Assembly (NCBI RefSeq): GCF_900115785.1
Contig: NZ_FOYS01000002.1
Span: 434,001-498,000 of the forward strand
Reading direction: 5' to 3'
From: Halogeometricum limi
GTDB taxonomy: Archaea; Halobacteriota; Halobacteria; Halobacteriales; Haloferacaceae
Length of the DNA: 64,000 nt
The translations under genes were made by a program, and so were the position numbers. This document shows positions 9,509 to 18,663 of the stretch, in pieces. The notes below the pieces were generated by a model. That model saw nothing but the letters and a program-made list of their open reading frames with translations, searched no databases and was not told the origin of the DNA. The stretch's first letter is position 1. The number at the start of each line of letters is the position of its first letter.

Positions 9509-9921
9509 GCGTCTTGTCTCTCTGTCTTCCGACGCTTCGCCAGCGGGCTTTTGACCCACTCGACGGCGCCGTTGCGCCACGCCCAGACGAGACCGACGAC
9601 CAGCACGCCGATGAAAACGAGCATCGGCAGCAGTACGGTCGCCAGACTCGCGCCCTGGCTCAACGCGGAGCGGTAGATGACCGTCCACGGGAAGATGAGG
9701 ACGGTCTCGATGTCGAACACGACGAACAGCAGCGCGACCATGTAGTATTGGATATTAAACTGGACGCGAGCCGAACCCGTCGGTATCTCACCGCTCTCGT
9801 ACGTAGCGCTCTTTCCTTGCTCCGGCACGCTCGGCCGCAGAATCGCCGAAGCCGCCATCATCCCCAGCGGGATGCCGACTGCGACGAGGGCCAACGCACC
9901 GATTGCGATCCATTCACTCAT
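9505..9921 (-). CDS. nuoA: Complex I subunit NuoA
   Basis: First gene of the operon, 138 residues, three membrane helices. The conserved loop with the YESGEIPTGSARVQFNIQYY segment is the NuoA signature; it normally bears a Cys in place of the Ser of YESG. The second helix contains LFVVFDIETVLIFPW with the conserved acidic residues. A Shine-Dalgarno-like GGGAG lies about 9 nt before the ATG, and a TATA-like element is found at 9963-9968. It overlaps nuoB by ATGA. Confidence 0.95.
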   Translation of the reverse strand: MSEWIAIGALALVAVGIPLGMMAASAILRPSVPEQGKSATYESGEIPTGSARVQFNIQYYMVALLFVVFDIETVLIFPWTVIYRSALSQGASLATVLLPMLVFIGVLVVGLVWAWRNGAVEWVKSPLAKRRKTERQDA

Positions 9922-9962
9922 TCCGTAGTCTCCCTGACGTCCGCAGGTTAGAAGCGGCCCCC

Positions 9963-9968
9963 TATAAG
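9963..9968 (-). promoter_or_regulatory. Candidate TATA box of the nuo operon
   Basis: On the minus strand the sequence reads CGCTTATAGG. It is about 45 nt upstream of the nuoA ATG, which predicts a transcript start near 9938-9940 and a short leader containing the GGGAG ribosome site. No second AT-rich element is seen in the 144-nt gap. Confidence 0.45.
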
Positions 9969-10065
9969 CGTTGATTTGTGTGCGTCCGGCGGTTTCGACG
10001 GGTAACTAACCGGAAATCACGGAAGACGACAAAATTCTCGTCGCACGGACTGCCGACCGAACTAA

Positions 10066-10713
10066 CTACTCCTCGCGCGAGGCGACGTACCCCGCCACAC
10101 CGAGGTCGTGGAGGTCCCGCGAGTCGCGGGCGACGCCGCCGGTCAGCGAGTCGTGATACTCGAGTAGTCGCTCCTCCAACACGTCGTGTTCGCGCGCGAG
10201 CATCTGGACCGCCGAGAGGGCGGCGTTGAACGACTTGCCCGCGTCGACGGCGACGATTGGCGCGCCGGTCGGCATCCCGATGACCGAGTCGACGGACTTC
10301 TCCTGGACGGGGATACCGACGACGGGGAGCGGATACGCGATGGAAGCGGTCATGTTCGGCAGGTCGGCGGATTTCCCGCCCGCGCCGGCGAGAATCACGT
10401 CCAGACCTCGGGCGGCGGCCGTCTTCCCGTAGGCGTACATCAGGTCGGGCGTCCGGTGCGCGGAGACGACGTACGTCTCGTAGGTGAAGCGAGCCTCGGG
10501 CGCGTCGAAGAAGTCGGTCTGTTCGGCGAAGCCGAGTTCGTCGAGGGCCTCGTGCGCGCCGCGCATCACGTCGAGGTCGGAGTCCGACCCCATGATGACG
10601 CCGACGTCGGGCGTCGTCTCGGGGTCCGCGTCGGCGTCGGCCTCCCGGTGTAGGCGGTCGATAAGCGATTCGACGGTCACGTCGTCTGCGGTCGTGGTGG
10701 TGTCGTCTGTCAT
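10066..10713 (-). CDS. purE: PurE, N5-carboxyaminoimidazole ribonucleotide mutase
   Basis: Purine biosynthesis: moves the carboxyl group of N5-CAIR to give CAIR, after PurK. The phosphate and substrate motifs GSDSDLDVM (42-50) and SAHRTPD (84-90) are present, with the glycine-rich AGAGGKSADLPNM segment. At 215 residues it is longer than bacterial PurE (about 165). The excess is an N-terminal acidic stretch of about 35 residues plus a C-terminal tail. It starts 19 nt after the purK stop, so purK-purE is one operon. Confidence 0.95.
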   Translation of the reverse strand: MTDDTTTTADDVTVESLIDRLHREADADADPETTPDVGVIMGSDSDLDVMRGAHEALDELGFAEQTDFFDAPEARFTYETYVVSAHRTPDLMYAYGKTAAARGLDVILAGAGGKSADLPNMTASIAYPLPVVGIPVQEKSVDSVIGMPTGAPIVAVDAGKSFNAALSAVQMLAREHDVLEERLLEYHDSLTGGVARDSRDLHDLGVAGYVASREE

Positions 10714-10732
10714 GGCGTGGTCGGTCTGCGTC

Positions 10733-11896
10733 TCACTCGAACGTCAGGCCGTCGCGCAGGTCGCGCGCACGGGTCAACAGTCGTTCGCCGGCGTCTTCGT
10801 CGGCTTCCCCGCTCTCGTCGGTCACGGTCAGGTGGCCCATCTTCCGCAGGGGCCGCACCTCGTCTTTCCCGTACCAGTGAAGCGACGCGCCGTCGGCCGC
10901 GAGGACCGACTCCACCGACCCGAGTCGGGCCGGGCGCGCCTCGTCGACGGTTCCGAGGACGTTCGCCATCACGGTCGGAGAGCGACGAGCGGTCGAACCG
11001 AGCGGCCACCCGAGGACGGCGCGGACGTGTTGCTCGAACTGCGAGGTGCGCGCGCCCTCGATGGTCCAGTGGCCCGAGTTGTGCGGGCGCGGCGCTATCT
11101 CGTTCACCGAGATGTCGCCGTCGGGCGTCTCGAACAACTCGATGCCGAACACGCCGCGGCCGTCGAGAACCGAGAGCACGTCGCGGGCCACCTCGTCGGC
11201 GCGTTCGAGAACCTCGTCGGTCGTCCGCGCGGGAACGACCGTCTCGCGGAGAATTTCCTCTTCGTGGATGTTCTCGCCGACGGGGAACGTGCGCACCTCG
11301 TCGTCGCCCTGTACCGCGATGACGGAGAGTTCTCGCTCGAAGTCGACGAACGCCTCGGCCATCGCGGGGCCGCCGACGGCGTCTATCGCGTCTTCGACGT
11401 CGCTCTCGTCGTGGACGGGGACGTTCCCCCGGCCGTCGTAGCCGCCGGTCCGGGCCTTCAGCATCACCGACCCGAACTCCGAGAGCGCCTCGCGCAGGTC
11501 GTCGGCGTCGTCGACGCGGTGGAACGGCGGGACGGGGACGCCCGCGTCGGCGAGAGCGCGCTTCTGGACGAGTTTGTCCTCGATGAGAGACAGCGTCTCG
11601 GGCGAGGGGTGGACCGAGAGGCCGAACTCGTCGGCCACCTCGTCCAACAGGTCGGCGTCGGCGAGTTCTATCTCGAACGTCAGCGCGTCCACGCGGGAGG
11701 CAAGTTCGCGGAACGCCGCCTCGTCGTCGAAGTCGCCGACGACTTGGTCGCGGACGACGGGCGCGGCGGGGCAGTCCGGAGTCGGGTCGAGGACGATAAC
11801 CTCGACGCCGAGTGGCGCGGCCGCCTCGGCGAGCATCCGCCCGAGTTGGCCGCCGCCGACGACGCCGAGTGTGGGGCCGGGAACGGTGACAGTCAC
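10733..11896 (-). CDS. purK: PurK, N5-carboxyaminoimidazole ribonucleotide synthase
   Basis: ATP-grasp enzyme that carboxylates AIR with bicarbonate and ATP; 387 residues. The N-terminal GVVGGGQLGRML is the PurK signature, followed by an ATP-grasp core with VMLKARTGGYDGRGN (about 164-178) and NEIAPRPHNSGHWTIEG (about 274-290). The start is GTG at 11896, with a TATA-like element 25-32 nt upstream, implying a leaderless mRNA. It uses bicarbonate, as do other enzymes in this window. Confidence 0.95.
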   Translation of the reverse strand: MTVTVPGPTLGVVGGGQLGRMLAEAAAPLGVEVIVLDPTPDCPAAPVVRDQVVGDFDDEAAFRELASRVDALTFEIELADADLLDEVADEFGLSVHPSPETLSLIEDKLVQKRALADAGVPVPPFHRVDDADDLREALSEFGSVMLKARTGGYDGRGNVPVHDESDVEDAIDAVGGPAMAEAFVDFERELSVIAVQGDDEVRTFPVGENIHEEEILRETVVPARTTDEVLERADEVARDVLSVLDGRGVFGIELFETPDGDISVNEIAPRPHNSGHWTIEGARTSQFEQHVRAVLGWPLGSTARRSPTVMANVLGTVDEARPARLGSVESVLAADGASLHWYGKDEVRPLRKMGHLTVTDESGEADEDAGERLLTRARDLRDGLTFE

Positions 11897-11921
11897 GGTC
11901 GGTCGGTTGTGGAGGTTACTG

Positions 11922-11928
11922 CATAAAC
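11922..11928 (-). promoter_or_regulatory. Candidate TATA box of purK-purE
   Basis: Minus-strand GTTTATG, centred about 29 nt before the GTG start. The spacing fits a leaderless transcript. Confidence 0.45.
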
Positions 11929-11986
11929 GTTACCGAACTCGGCAAGAGAATAGGCACGAACGTGTATCGATGCGCTCGGGGCGCGG

Positions 11987-13858
11987 TCACTCGGCCGTCG
12001 CGTTCGCCGAGACGCCGGCCGCGTCGAGGGCGTCTCGGTCGACGAACACGACGACGTGTTCGCTCCTGAGCCGCCAGTCGTGTTCGTAGGCGACGTAGCC
12101 GTCGAGGTGTGCTTCGGCCTCCTCACGGCTGAACTCCCGAGTGATGACCACCGGCGGCGCGTCCGCGAGGGCCTCCCCCGCGGGCGTCTCGGGCGACGTA
12201 CTCGCCGTCTGCATTCCGTACAGTTCGGTGTACCACGGGAGCGGGAGTCGGTCGTGCCAGTGCGTCCCGCCCGGCGGCGGCGGCGTCAGCATCTCGGACT
12301 CGTCTCGCACCCAGAACACCTCCCTGTCGGGGTCGTTCGGCGCGGGCCGCGCGAAGTACAGCACGTCCGTCCCCTCGTTGTTCTCGGCGACGGCGCTCGC
12401 TAGCTGCATCGTCTCTTTCAGGTCGTTCTCGGGTTGCGCCCACTGCAGGACCTGTCTGTCCTCGTTCGAGGTGGAGTTGAAGTACTCCACGTTGGCGACG
12501 GCGACGCCGCCGAACGAGGCGAGGACGACGAGCGCGGCCAGTCCGACGCTCACCGCGTCGTCCGACGAGAGGGCGTCGCGCGCGGACTCGAAGACGAACG
12601 CGACGCCGACGGCGGCGGGGATGGCGAGCGGGAGGACGACGTGGACGGCCGCCCACGGCGCTTGGATGTCCGTGGCGATGGGGTAGCCGGCGAGCGATGC
12701 CAGTCCCCAGTACGTCGCGAACGCGACGAGTTCGCGGTACGTTCCGCCCGTCTGGAAGCCGTAGCGGTCGACGACGACGCCGACGAGCGTGAAGCCGAGG
12801 ACGGCGGGCGCGCCGTACACCAGCGTCTCCAGCATGTCGTGGAGGTACGGCAGGTAGGCGTGGTCCTGGTGGCTCCCGCCCGCCCACGTGTCGAGGAATC
12901 GCTCGAACGCGCCGACCGACCCCGCTTCGAGGACGCCCGGCAGTCGACTCGGGTCGCCCAGCGCCTGCCAGAGGTCCGGGCGCGGCGCGTAGAAGAAGAC
13001 GAAGACGGCGAGGAAGACGACCATCGACCCGAGTATCGTTCCGCCGACGCGAAGCGCGCCGTCGCGGGGCGTCTCACCGTGGTTCCGGACGCGACGGCGG
13101 ACGGCGGCGGGCCACGCGCCGAAGACGACGCGGCTCGCACCCTCGCCGCGGGCCGTCGCTTTCAGCAGTCGGTGGTCCAAGAGGAGCGCACCCGCGCCGA
13201 GGAAACAGAGCACGTAGACGAGGGCGTTCTCTTTCGCGGTGAACCCGAGCGCCAGCGACGCCGCCGCGGGGAACGCGTAGCGGAGCTTTCCGGTGTCGAA
13301 CCCCCGGACGACGAACCCGAGACAGAACAGCGCGAACGCGGCGACGAGCACGTCGTTGCGCATGAAGCGCGAGTAGTAGACGAGGAGCGGATTCAGCGCG
13401 AGGATACCGGCGAACGCCAGCACCTCGACGTTCGACAGTCGCTCGCGGAACAGCCACGCGCCGAGGGGGAGAAGGCCGCCGACGAGCGCGACGGGGAAGC
13501 GCGCGAGGAAGTCCGAGGCGGGGGCGAGCGCGAACAGCCAGTCGTTGACGATGGGGAGGAACGGCCCGTGGACGATGGGGCGATAGACGTGGTAGCCCGA
13601 GTCGTGGTAGCGGAGTATCCAGTAGCCGACGCGGCCCTCGTCCCAGTGGAAGATGCGGCCACCGAGGTCGACGAGTCGAATCCCGAGCGCGAGGACGGAG
13701 ATGGCGAGGACGCCGAGGAGGGCGCGACTGTGGGCGACGGTCGTGCGCGCGTCGGTCCGCGTCGCGTCCGTCTCCGCGCCCGTCCCGGCGACGGAGTCCG
13801 CCGCGGGCGACGTGGAGGAGGACGCAGACGACTCCGACGCGACGTCGTCCGAACTCAT
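11987..13858 (-). CDS. Agl23/TIGR03663-like polytopic membrane protein, putative GT-C glycosyltransferase
   Basis: A 623-residue membrane protein with about ten or more helices. The first loop contains GGRIFHWDEGRVGYW, an Asp-Glu pair after the first helix that is typical of GT-C glycosyltransferases using lipid-linked sugars. Residues from about 440 on form a soluble domain ending in a beta-rich region. The fold and WDEG motif match the haloarchaeal family called flippase activity-associated protein Agl23, tied to N-glycosylation. No other glycosylation gene is next to it. The start is placed at ATG 13858 because an AT-rich element near 13889-13897 predicts a transcript start just before it; ATG 13870 is the alternative. 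Confidence 0.7.
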   Translation of the reverse strand: MSSDDVASESSASSSTSPAADSVAGTGAETDATRTDARTTVAHSRALLGVLAISVLALGIRLVDLGGRIFHWDEGRVGYWILRYHDSGYHVYRPIVHGPFLPIVNDWLFALAPASDFLARFPVALVGGLLPLGAWLFRERLSNVEVLAFAGILALNPLLVYYSRFMRNDVLVAAFALFCLGFVVRGFDTGKLRYAFPAAASLALGFTAKENALVYVLCFLGAGALLLDHRLLKATARGEGASRVVFGAWPAAVRRRVRNHGETPRDGALRVGGTILGSMVVFLAVFVFFYAPRPDLWQALGDPSRLPGVLEAGSVGAFERFLDTWAGGSHQDHAYLPYLHDMLETLVYGAPAVLGFTLVGVVVDRYGFQTGGTYRELVAFATYWGLASLAGYPIATDIQAPWAAVHVVLPLAIPAAVGVAFVFESARDALSSDDAVSVGLAALVVLASFGGVAVANVEYFNSTSNEDRQVLQWAQPENDLKETMQLASAVAENNEGTDVLYFARPAPNDPDREVFWVRDESEMLTPPPPGGTHWHDRLPLPWYTELYGMQTASTSPETPAGEALADAPPVVITREFSREEAEAHLDGYVAYEHDWRLRSEHVVVFVDRDALDAAGVSANATAE

Positions 13859-13940
13859 TGTGACTCTCATCGCCCCCCGGAGGTTACAACTCTTTTGCTC
13901 TCTGCTCTCTCGCGGCCGGAACTGCGCGTGTCGGTAGTTC

Positions 13941-13947
13941 TTTTATC
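13941..13947 (+). promoter_or_regulatory. Candidate TATA box of ribH
   Basis: TTTTATC centred 25 nt before the ribH ATG; the spacing fits a leaderless mRNA. Confidence 0.5.
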
Positions 13948-13968
13948 AGCGCGGGGAACCGAACCGAC

Positions 13969-14373
13969 ATGGTTACGCTCGGACTGGTGGTCGCGGAGTT
14001 CAACTCCTCGGTCACCTCGCAGATGGAGGACGCCGCCCGCGACGCGGCGGCAGAACGCGACGCCGACGTGGTAGACGTACTTCGCGTCCCCGGCGTCTAC
14101 GACTCGCCGCTGGCCGCGGACCGACTCGCCCGCCGGAGAGACGTGCAGGCCGTCGCCGTCGTCGGCGCTATCGTCACCGGCGACACGGAGCACGACCGAG
14201 TCATCGCCGACGCGACGGCGCAGTCGCTCACCGACGTCAGTCTCGACCGGGACGTTCCGGTCACGTTCGGGGTTTCGGGGCCAGGGCAGAGTGGGGCGGA
14301 GGCGAGAGAGCGCGTCGGGAAAGGTGCGGAAGCGGTAAACGCCGCGGTCGATATGGTGGAGGTGTTAGCATGA
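13969..14373 (+). CDS. ribH: RibH, 6,7-dimethyl-8-ribityllumazine synthase
   Basis: Penultimate step of riboflavin synthesis: condenses the ribityl-aminouracil with 3,4-dihydroxybutanone phosphate. At 134 residues it matches the short archaeal form. Family segments are VAEFNSSVT at the N-terminus, VPGVYDSPLAA, and VVGAIVTGDTEHDRVIAD, which includes the conserved His of the active site. It overlaps the next gene by ATGA at 14370, so riboflavin synthesis and the aminotransferase are co-translated. ribL, a later flavin gene, lies 43 kb away. Confidence 0.92.
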   Translation: MVTLGLVVAEFNSSVTSQMEDAARDAAAERDADVVDVLRVPGVYDSPLAADRLARRRDVQAVAVVGAIVTGDTEHDRVIADATAQSLTDVSLDRDVPVTFGVSGPGQSGAEARERVGKGAEAVNAAVDMVEVLA

Positions 14374-15518
14374 GTTTCGACTTTGCCGCCCGCGTAGAGC
14401 GGGTCGAACCCAGCGCGACGCTCGCCATCAGCAACAAGGCGGGCGAACTCGAAGCACAGGGCGTAGACGTCGTCGACCTCTCGGTCGGCGAACCCGACTT
14501 CCCGACGCCGGAGAACGTCGTCGAGGCCGGAAAGGAGGCGATGGACGCCGGACACACCGGCTACACCTCCTCGAACGGCATCCGCGAACTCCGCGAGGCC
14601 ATCGCGGAGAAACTCCGAGGCGACGGCATCGACGCCGAGGCCGACGAGGTCATCGTCACGCCGGGCGGCAAGCAAGCGCTGTTCGAGACGTTCCAGTCCC
14701 TGATAGACGACGGCGACGAAGTCGTCCTCTTGGACCCCGCGTGGGTGTCCTACGAGGCGATGGTGAAACTCGCCGGGGGCTCTTTGAACCGCGTGGACCT
14801 CGCGCCGTACGACTTCCAACTCGAACCCGCGCTGGACGACCTGACCGAGGCCGTCTCCGACGACACCGAACTGCTCGTCGTCAACTCGCCGTCGAACCCG
14901 ACGGGCGCGGTGTACTCCGACGACGCCCTCGAAGGCGTCCGTGACCTCGCGGTCGAACACGACGTCACCGTCATCTCCGACGAGATTTACGAACAGATAA
15001 CGTACGGCGTCGAACAGACCAGTCTCGGCTCCGTCGAGGGGATGGAAGACCGCACGGTCACCATCAACGGCTTCTCGAAGGCGTACTCGATGACCGGGTG
15101 GCGTCTCGGCTACCTCCACGCGCCCGAGGAACTCGTCTCGCAGGCGGCGAAACTCCACTCGCACTCGGTCTCCTGTGCGGTCAACTTCGTCCAACGCGCG
15201 GGCGTCGAGGCCATCACGAACACCGACAACGCCGTCACCGAGATGCGCGACGCGTTCCGCGAACGCCGCGACATGCTCGCGGACCTCTTCGCCGAACACG
15301 ACCTGGACGTGCCCGTCGGCGACGGCGCGTTCTACATGATGCTCCCCGTCGACGACGACGACACCTCGTGGTGCGAGGCGGCCATCGAGGACGCCCACGT
15401 CGCCACCGTCCCCGGGTCGGCGTTCGGGTCGCCCGGCTACGCCCGCATCTCCTACGCCGCGAGCGAGGAACGACTCCGCGAGGCCGTCGACCGACTCGCC
15501 GAACACGACCTCATCTGA
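14370..15518 (+). CDS. Class I pyridoxal-phosphate aminotransferase
   Basis: A 382-residue fold-type I aminotransferase of the AspB/AspC group. The PLP lysine is K237 in NGFSKAYSMTGWRLGY. NPTG (176-179), SDEIYEQI and the C-terminal arginine region (GSPGYARISYAASEERL) are all present. Aspartate or aromatic amino acids are the usual substrates; specificity cannot be read from the sequence. It is coupled to ribH by ATGA overlap, an arrangement that may be only for shared expression. Confidence 0.93.
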   Translation: MSFDFAARVERVEPSATLAISNKAGELEAQGVDVVDLSVGEPDFPTPENVVEAGKEAMDAGHTGYTSSNGIRELREAIAEKLRGDGIDAEADEVIVTPGGKQALFETFQSLIDDGDEVVLLDPAWVSYEAMVKLAGGSLNRVDLAPYDFQLEPALDDLTEAVSDDTELLVVNSPSNPTGAVYSDDALEGVRDLAVEHDVTVISDEIYEQITYGVEQTSLGSVEGMEDRTVTINGFSKAYSMTGWRLGYLHAPEELVSQAAKLHSHSVSCAVNFVQRAGVEAITNTDNAVTEMRDAFRERRDMLADLFAEHDLDVPVGDGAFYMMLPVDDDDTSWCEAAIEDAHVATVPGSAFGSPGYARISYAASEERLREAVDRLAEHDLI

Positions 15519-15571
15519 GGTCGACCGCGTCGTCCGAGCGACGACGCCTCGCGCACGATTTCTTCACCGGT

Positions 15572-16087
15572 TCACGCCGACGGGGCCGCCTCCGAGTCCG
15601 TCTCCGATTGCGACGCCGACTGGCGTTCCGTCTCCGACTCGACGAGACGCTTCAGTTCGCCGAGTTCCGCGCCGAGACGCCGCGCCATCAGCCACCGCAT
15701 CACCGGTCTGAACACCGTGAACATCACGGTCGTGAACCGACCGTCCGACCCCGTCTCGATGGTGTTCGTCACGAGCGTCCGGTCGCCGTCCGCCGCGAAC
15801 GTCGTCTCGCCCTCGAACGCGAACGGCCCCTCTTCGGCGCGCATCGCGACGCGGTTCGGTCGGTCGAACGCCGTCAGTTCCACGCGCATGGGCGTCGTCC
15901 GCCCGCCGTAGGTGTAGTCGTACTCGTACACGTCGCCGACAGCGTCGCCAGCCCCCGAGACGAGTCGCGTCCCGGAGACGCCGACGACCCAGTCGTCCAT
16001 CCGCGCGGGGTCTGCCGCGTGGTCGAACACCGTCTTCACGTCCCGGTCGATGGTCGTCGTCGCCGACGCTCGGATGCTGGATGTCAT
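15572..16087 (-). CDS. SRPBCC (START-like) family protein
   Basis: A 171-residue soluble protein of the Bet v1/START-like superfamily, whose members bind hydrophobic ligands in a helix-grip pocket. Seen here: an N-terminal strand (SIRASATTTIDRDVKTVFDHA), the ARMDDWVVGVSG turn, and a long C-terminal helix followed by an acidic Ser/Glu tail. No ligand or partner can be inferred. It stands alone, with a TATA-like element at 16112-16117. Confidence 0.75.
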   Translation of the reverse strand: MTSSIRASATTTIDRDVKTVFDHAADPARMDDWVVGVSGTRLVSGAGDAVGDVYEYDYTYGGRTTPMRVELTAFDRPNRVAMRAEEGPFAFEGETTFAADGDRTLVTNTIETGSDGRFTTVMFTVFRPVMRWLMARRLGAELGELKRLVESETERQSASQSETDSEAAPSA

Positions 16088-16111
16088 ACGGGAGAGAACG
16101 TCGTCTCAGGG

Positions 16112-16117
16112 CTTATA
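16112..16117 (-). promoter_or_regulatory. Candidate TATA box of the SRPBCC gene
   Basis: Minus-strand GTATAA within GAGTATAAGC, centred about 27 nt before the start codon. Confidence 0.45.
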
Positions 16118-16159
16118 CTCGGACCTCGGGTCGAAAGTGAAGTCCGCGTTCGAGCGGAC

Positions 16160-17521
16160 TCAGGGCGTCCAGACGACCAGTTCGCTCCCGACGCCGGCGG
16201 CGACGTGCGCGTCGTCGCCGACGGCCACGCCGGAGACGTTGCTCGTCAGTTCCCCGCCGAGTGCGAGCGTCGCCGTCCGTTCGACGCCGTCGTCGCGGCG
16301 GCGGAGCGAGAACAGTCGTTCGCGCGCGTCGTCGGGGACGAGGAGACACCAGTCGCCGTCGGCGAAGCGCCCGCCGAGGGCGGCGTCGAGGTTCCGACTC
16401 CCGATGGTGTGCGTCGCGTAGTTCCCCGCCGACTCGGCGACGAGTGCGAGTCGCCCGTCGTCGGTGGCGCGGTAGAACTCCGCGACGCCGCCGATGTGAG
16501 GCGTCTTCACGACCGCTATCTCGACGTCGCCGTCCGGCCCGAACGGCGCGACGGCGAGGGGGTGTCGCCAGCGATAGCCGGACCCGACGGCCGGGGCGAC
16601 GTAGTGCGACCCCGACCCGTCGAACGCGACGACGCGCGCGCCGTCGGTGCCGTCGCTGGCCGTCGTGACGTACTCGCCGTCGCCGTCGCCGTCCACGTCG
16701 GCGGCGATGGGCGCGATTCCCTCCAAGACCGTCCCCTCGGGGGCCGCAAAGCGGGCGCGTCGCTCGCCGTCCGTCGAGACCACCGAGAGCGACGTCGCCT
16801 CGACCGCGTCGCCGAGGACGCCGTGGTCGTACGACTCCGTGGGGTCCGTGAGGACAGCGACGGTCCCCGCGGCGGCGACGGGTCGCGCGTCCGGAATCGG
16901 GTTCGCGTCCGCCCGGACAACGTCGTCGCCGCAGCCGAATGCGAGCGACCCACCGTCGGTCACCGTCGCCACCGTGTCGCCGACGGCGACGGGATGAGTG
17001 TGCGCCGCCGTCTCCGGGTGGGTGAGCAACGAGAGTTCACCGGCCCTCGCCTCGGCGGCGACCGGAAGCGTCCCGTCCAGTCGGTCGGGTGAGACGGAGA
17101 CGCGAGACACCGCGTCGTCGACGCGAACGCCTTCGACGGTGCCGTCTTCGAGGCGGACGGCCCACACCGACGCGTCGCCGTCGAGGGACGGAAGCCCGAC
17201 GACCCACGCGGGCCGCGCGTCGAACTCGACGCGGTGCTCGACGGCCGTCGAGAGGTCTACCTCGCCGGCGACGACGCGGTTGCCCGACGCGCGGACGTGC
17301 GGGTAGCCCTGCGGCGAGTCGTCCGCGACATCCACCGTCCCCGCCGAGTCACCCGACTCGGTCGTCTCCGACTCGCCCGTCTCCGAGGAAGCGTCGCGGT
17401 CGGTGCCGCCGTCGGTCCGGGCCGTCGCGTCGTCGGTTCGGGCGGCGTCCAGACACCCCGCGACGGAGACGGAACCGACGCCGAGCGACGCCAAGAACGC
17501 CCGACGGCCGTGCGCTCTCAC
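16160..17521 (-). CDS. Tat-exported lipoprotein, predicted beta-propeller
   Basis: A 453-residue protein with GRRAFLASLGVGSVSVAGC at its N-terminus: a twin-arginine motif (6-7), short hydrophobic core and lipobox with Cys23. This predicts Tat export and lipid anchoring outside the membrane. A Ser/Thr/Asp-rich linker (about 27-75) follows, typical of haloarchaeal lipoproteins. The rest is beta-rich with repeated AVGDTVATV-type strands and a calcium-loop-like DVDGDGDGEY, as in FG-GAP/propeller proteins. The start is GTG at 17521, overlapping the permease stop as GTGA, so it belongs to the ABC operon and may be a partner of the transporter. Substrate unknown. Confidence 0.75.
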   Translation of the reverse strand: MRAHGRRAFLASLGVGSVSVAGCLDAARTDDATARTDGGTDRDASSETGESETTESGDSAGTVDVADDSPQGYPHVRASGNRVVAGEVDLSTAVEHRVEFDARPAWVVGLPSLDGDASVWAVRLEDGTVEGVRVDDAVSRVSVSPDRLDGTLPVAAEARAGELSLLTHPETAAHTHPVAVGDTVATVTDGGSLAFGCGDDVVRADANPIPDARPVAAAGTVAVLTDPTESYDHGVLGDAVEATSLSVVSTDGERRARFAAPEGTVLEGIAPIAADVDGDGDGEYVTTASDGTDGARVVAFDGSGSHYVAPAVGSGYRWRHPLAVAPFGPDGDVEIAVVKTPHIGGVAEFYRATDDGRLALVAESAGNYATHTIGSRNLDAALGGRFADGDWCLLVPDDARERLFSLRRRDDGVERTATLALGGELTSNVSGVAVGDDAHVAAGVGSELVVWTP

Positions 17522-18663
17522 TTCCGCAACGCCTCCACGGGTCGCTCCGTCGCGGCTTTCCACGCGGGGTACAGTCCGCTCAGCACGCTGGTGACGATAC
17601 CGAAGACGACCGCGAGTCCGATGTAGAGGAGGTTCGCGGGCGCGAACGTCAACCACGGGTCGGAGATGACGACCTGATTGAGGACGAGACCCGCGAGAAC
17701 CGCGAGAACCGCGCCGAAGAACCCGCCGACGAGGCCCAACAGTCCGGCCTCGGCGAGAATCATGCGCACGACGTCGAGTTTCTGCACGCCGACGGCGCGG
17801 AGGACGCCGATTTCCTGTCGCCGTTCGATGGTACTCATCAGCATGACGTTCAGGATGCTGACGCCCGCGACGACGAGCGATATCGAGCCGATACCGACGA
17901 GGAAGGCGTTGAGGATGCCGAAGAACTGGTTGATTCCCTCGGTTATCGACCCCAACTCGAACACCGACACCTTCTCCTCTCGGTCGTTCAGTTCCTCGCG
18001 GACGGCCATCGCCGTCTCGTTGGCGGCCGTCCCCGTCGGCGACTTCACGACCACCTGCGAGTAGCCGCGTTCGTCGAACGACTCCATCGGGACGACGACG
18101 GCGCTGTTCGGACTCAGAAGCGAGATGCCGTTCTCCTCTTCGAGGACGCCGACGACCCGGAACGACTGGTTGTCGAGCGTGATGCGGTTGCCCGGTTCGA
18201 TATCCAGTTGCTCCGCCAGCGTCGCGCCGACGAGCGCGCCCTGCCGGAGTCTGTCGGGAACCCGCCCGTCCGTCGCCTCGTAGAGCGCACCCGGGTTCTC
18301 GATGCCGTACACCGTCGTTATCCGCCTGTCCTTCCCCCGTGTGAGCGTTCCGCTCCGCTGTCTCACGGGCACGACCACCCCCTCGTCGGTGACGCGCCGG
18401 ATGTCGGCGACGTCCCGGTCAGTCAGTCGGTCGAACCCCGCTTCCGGGTTCGGCGTGATGCTTATCTCGTTGCCGATGTCGCCGAGTTGCTCGGACGCGC
18501 CCGTCCGGAGCGTCGTCCCGAACATCCCCAGCGAGGCGATGGCGAGGACGCCGATGATGATGCCGAGCGCGGCCAGCGCCGACCGAAGGCGGTTCCGCGA
18601 GAGGTTCCGGCGCGCCATGACGAGGGCGGGGACGCGGCGGTAGAGTCTGTCGAGGAGGCTCAC
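17518..18663 (-). CDS. FtsX/MacB-type ABC transporter permease
   Basis: A 381-residue permease with the MacB layout: an N-terminal helix (ALAALGIIIGVLAIASLG), a large extracellular domain (about 60-250), then three helices at the C-terminus with the ERRQEIGVLRAVGV coupling segment and AWKAATERPVEALRK tail. This family usually transmits force or exports peptides and lipoproteins rather than small solutes. It overlaps the ATPase gene (GTGA-type junction at 18660-18663) and the lipoprotein gene. Confidence 0.9.
   Translation of the reverse strand: MSLLDRLYRRVPALVMARRNLSRNRLRSALAALGIIIGVLAIASLGMFGTTLRTGASEQLGDIGNEISITPNPEAGFDRLTDRDVADIRRVTDEGVVVPVRQRSGTLTRGKDRRITTVYGIENPGALYEATDGRVPDRLRQGALVGATLAEQLDIEPGNRITLDNQSFRVVGVLEEENGISLLSPNSAVVVPMESFDERGYSQVVVKSPTGTAANETAMAVREELNDREEKVSVFELGSITEGINQFFGILNAFLVGIGSISLVVAGVSILNVMLMSTIERRQEIGVLRAVGVQKLDVVRMILAEAGLLGLVGGFFGAVLAVLAGLVLNQVVISDPWLTFAPANLLYIGLAVVFGIVTSVLSGLYPAWKAATERPVEALRK

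Noticed and set aside
14097-15506. A 469-codon minus-strand frame opposite ribH and the aminotransferase
   Set aside because: No recognisable domain; the plus-strand genes carry PLP and lumazine motifs and overlap by ATGA.
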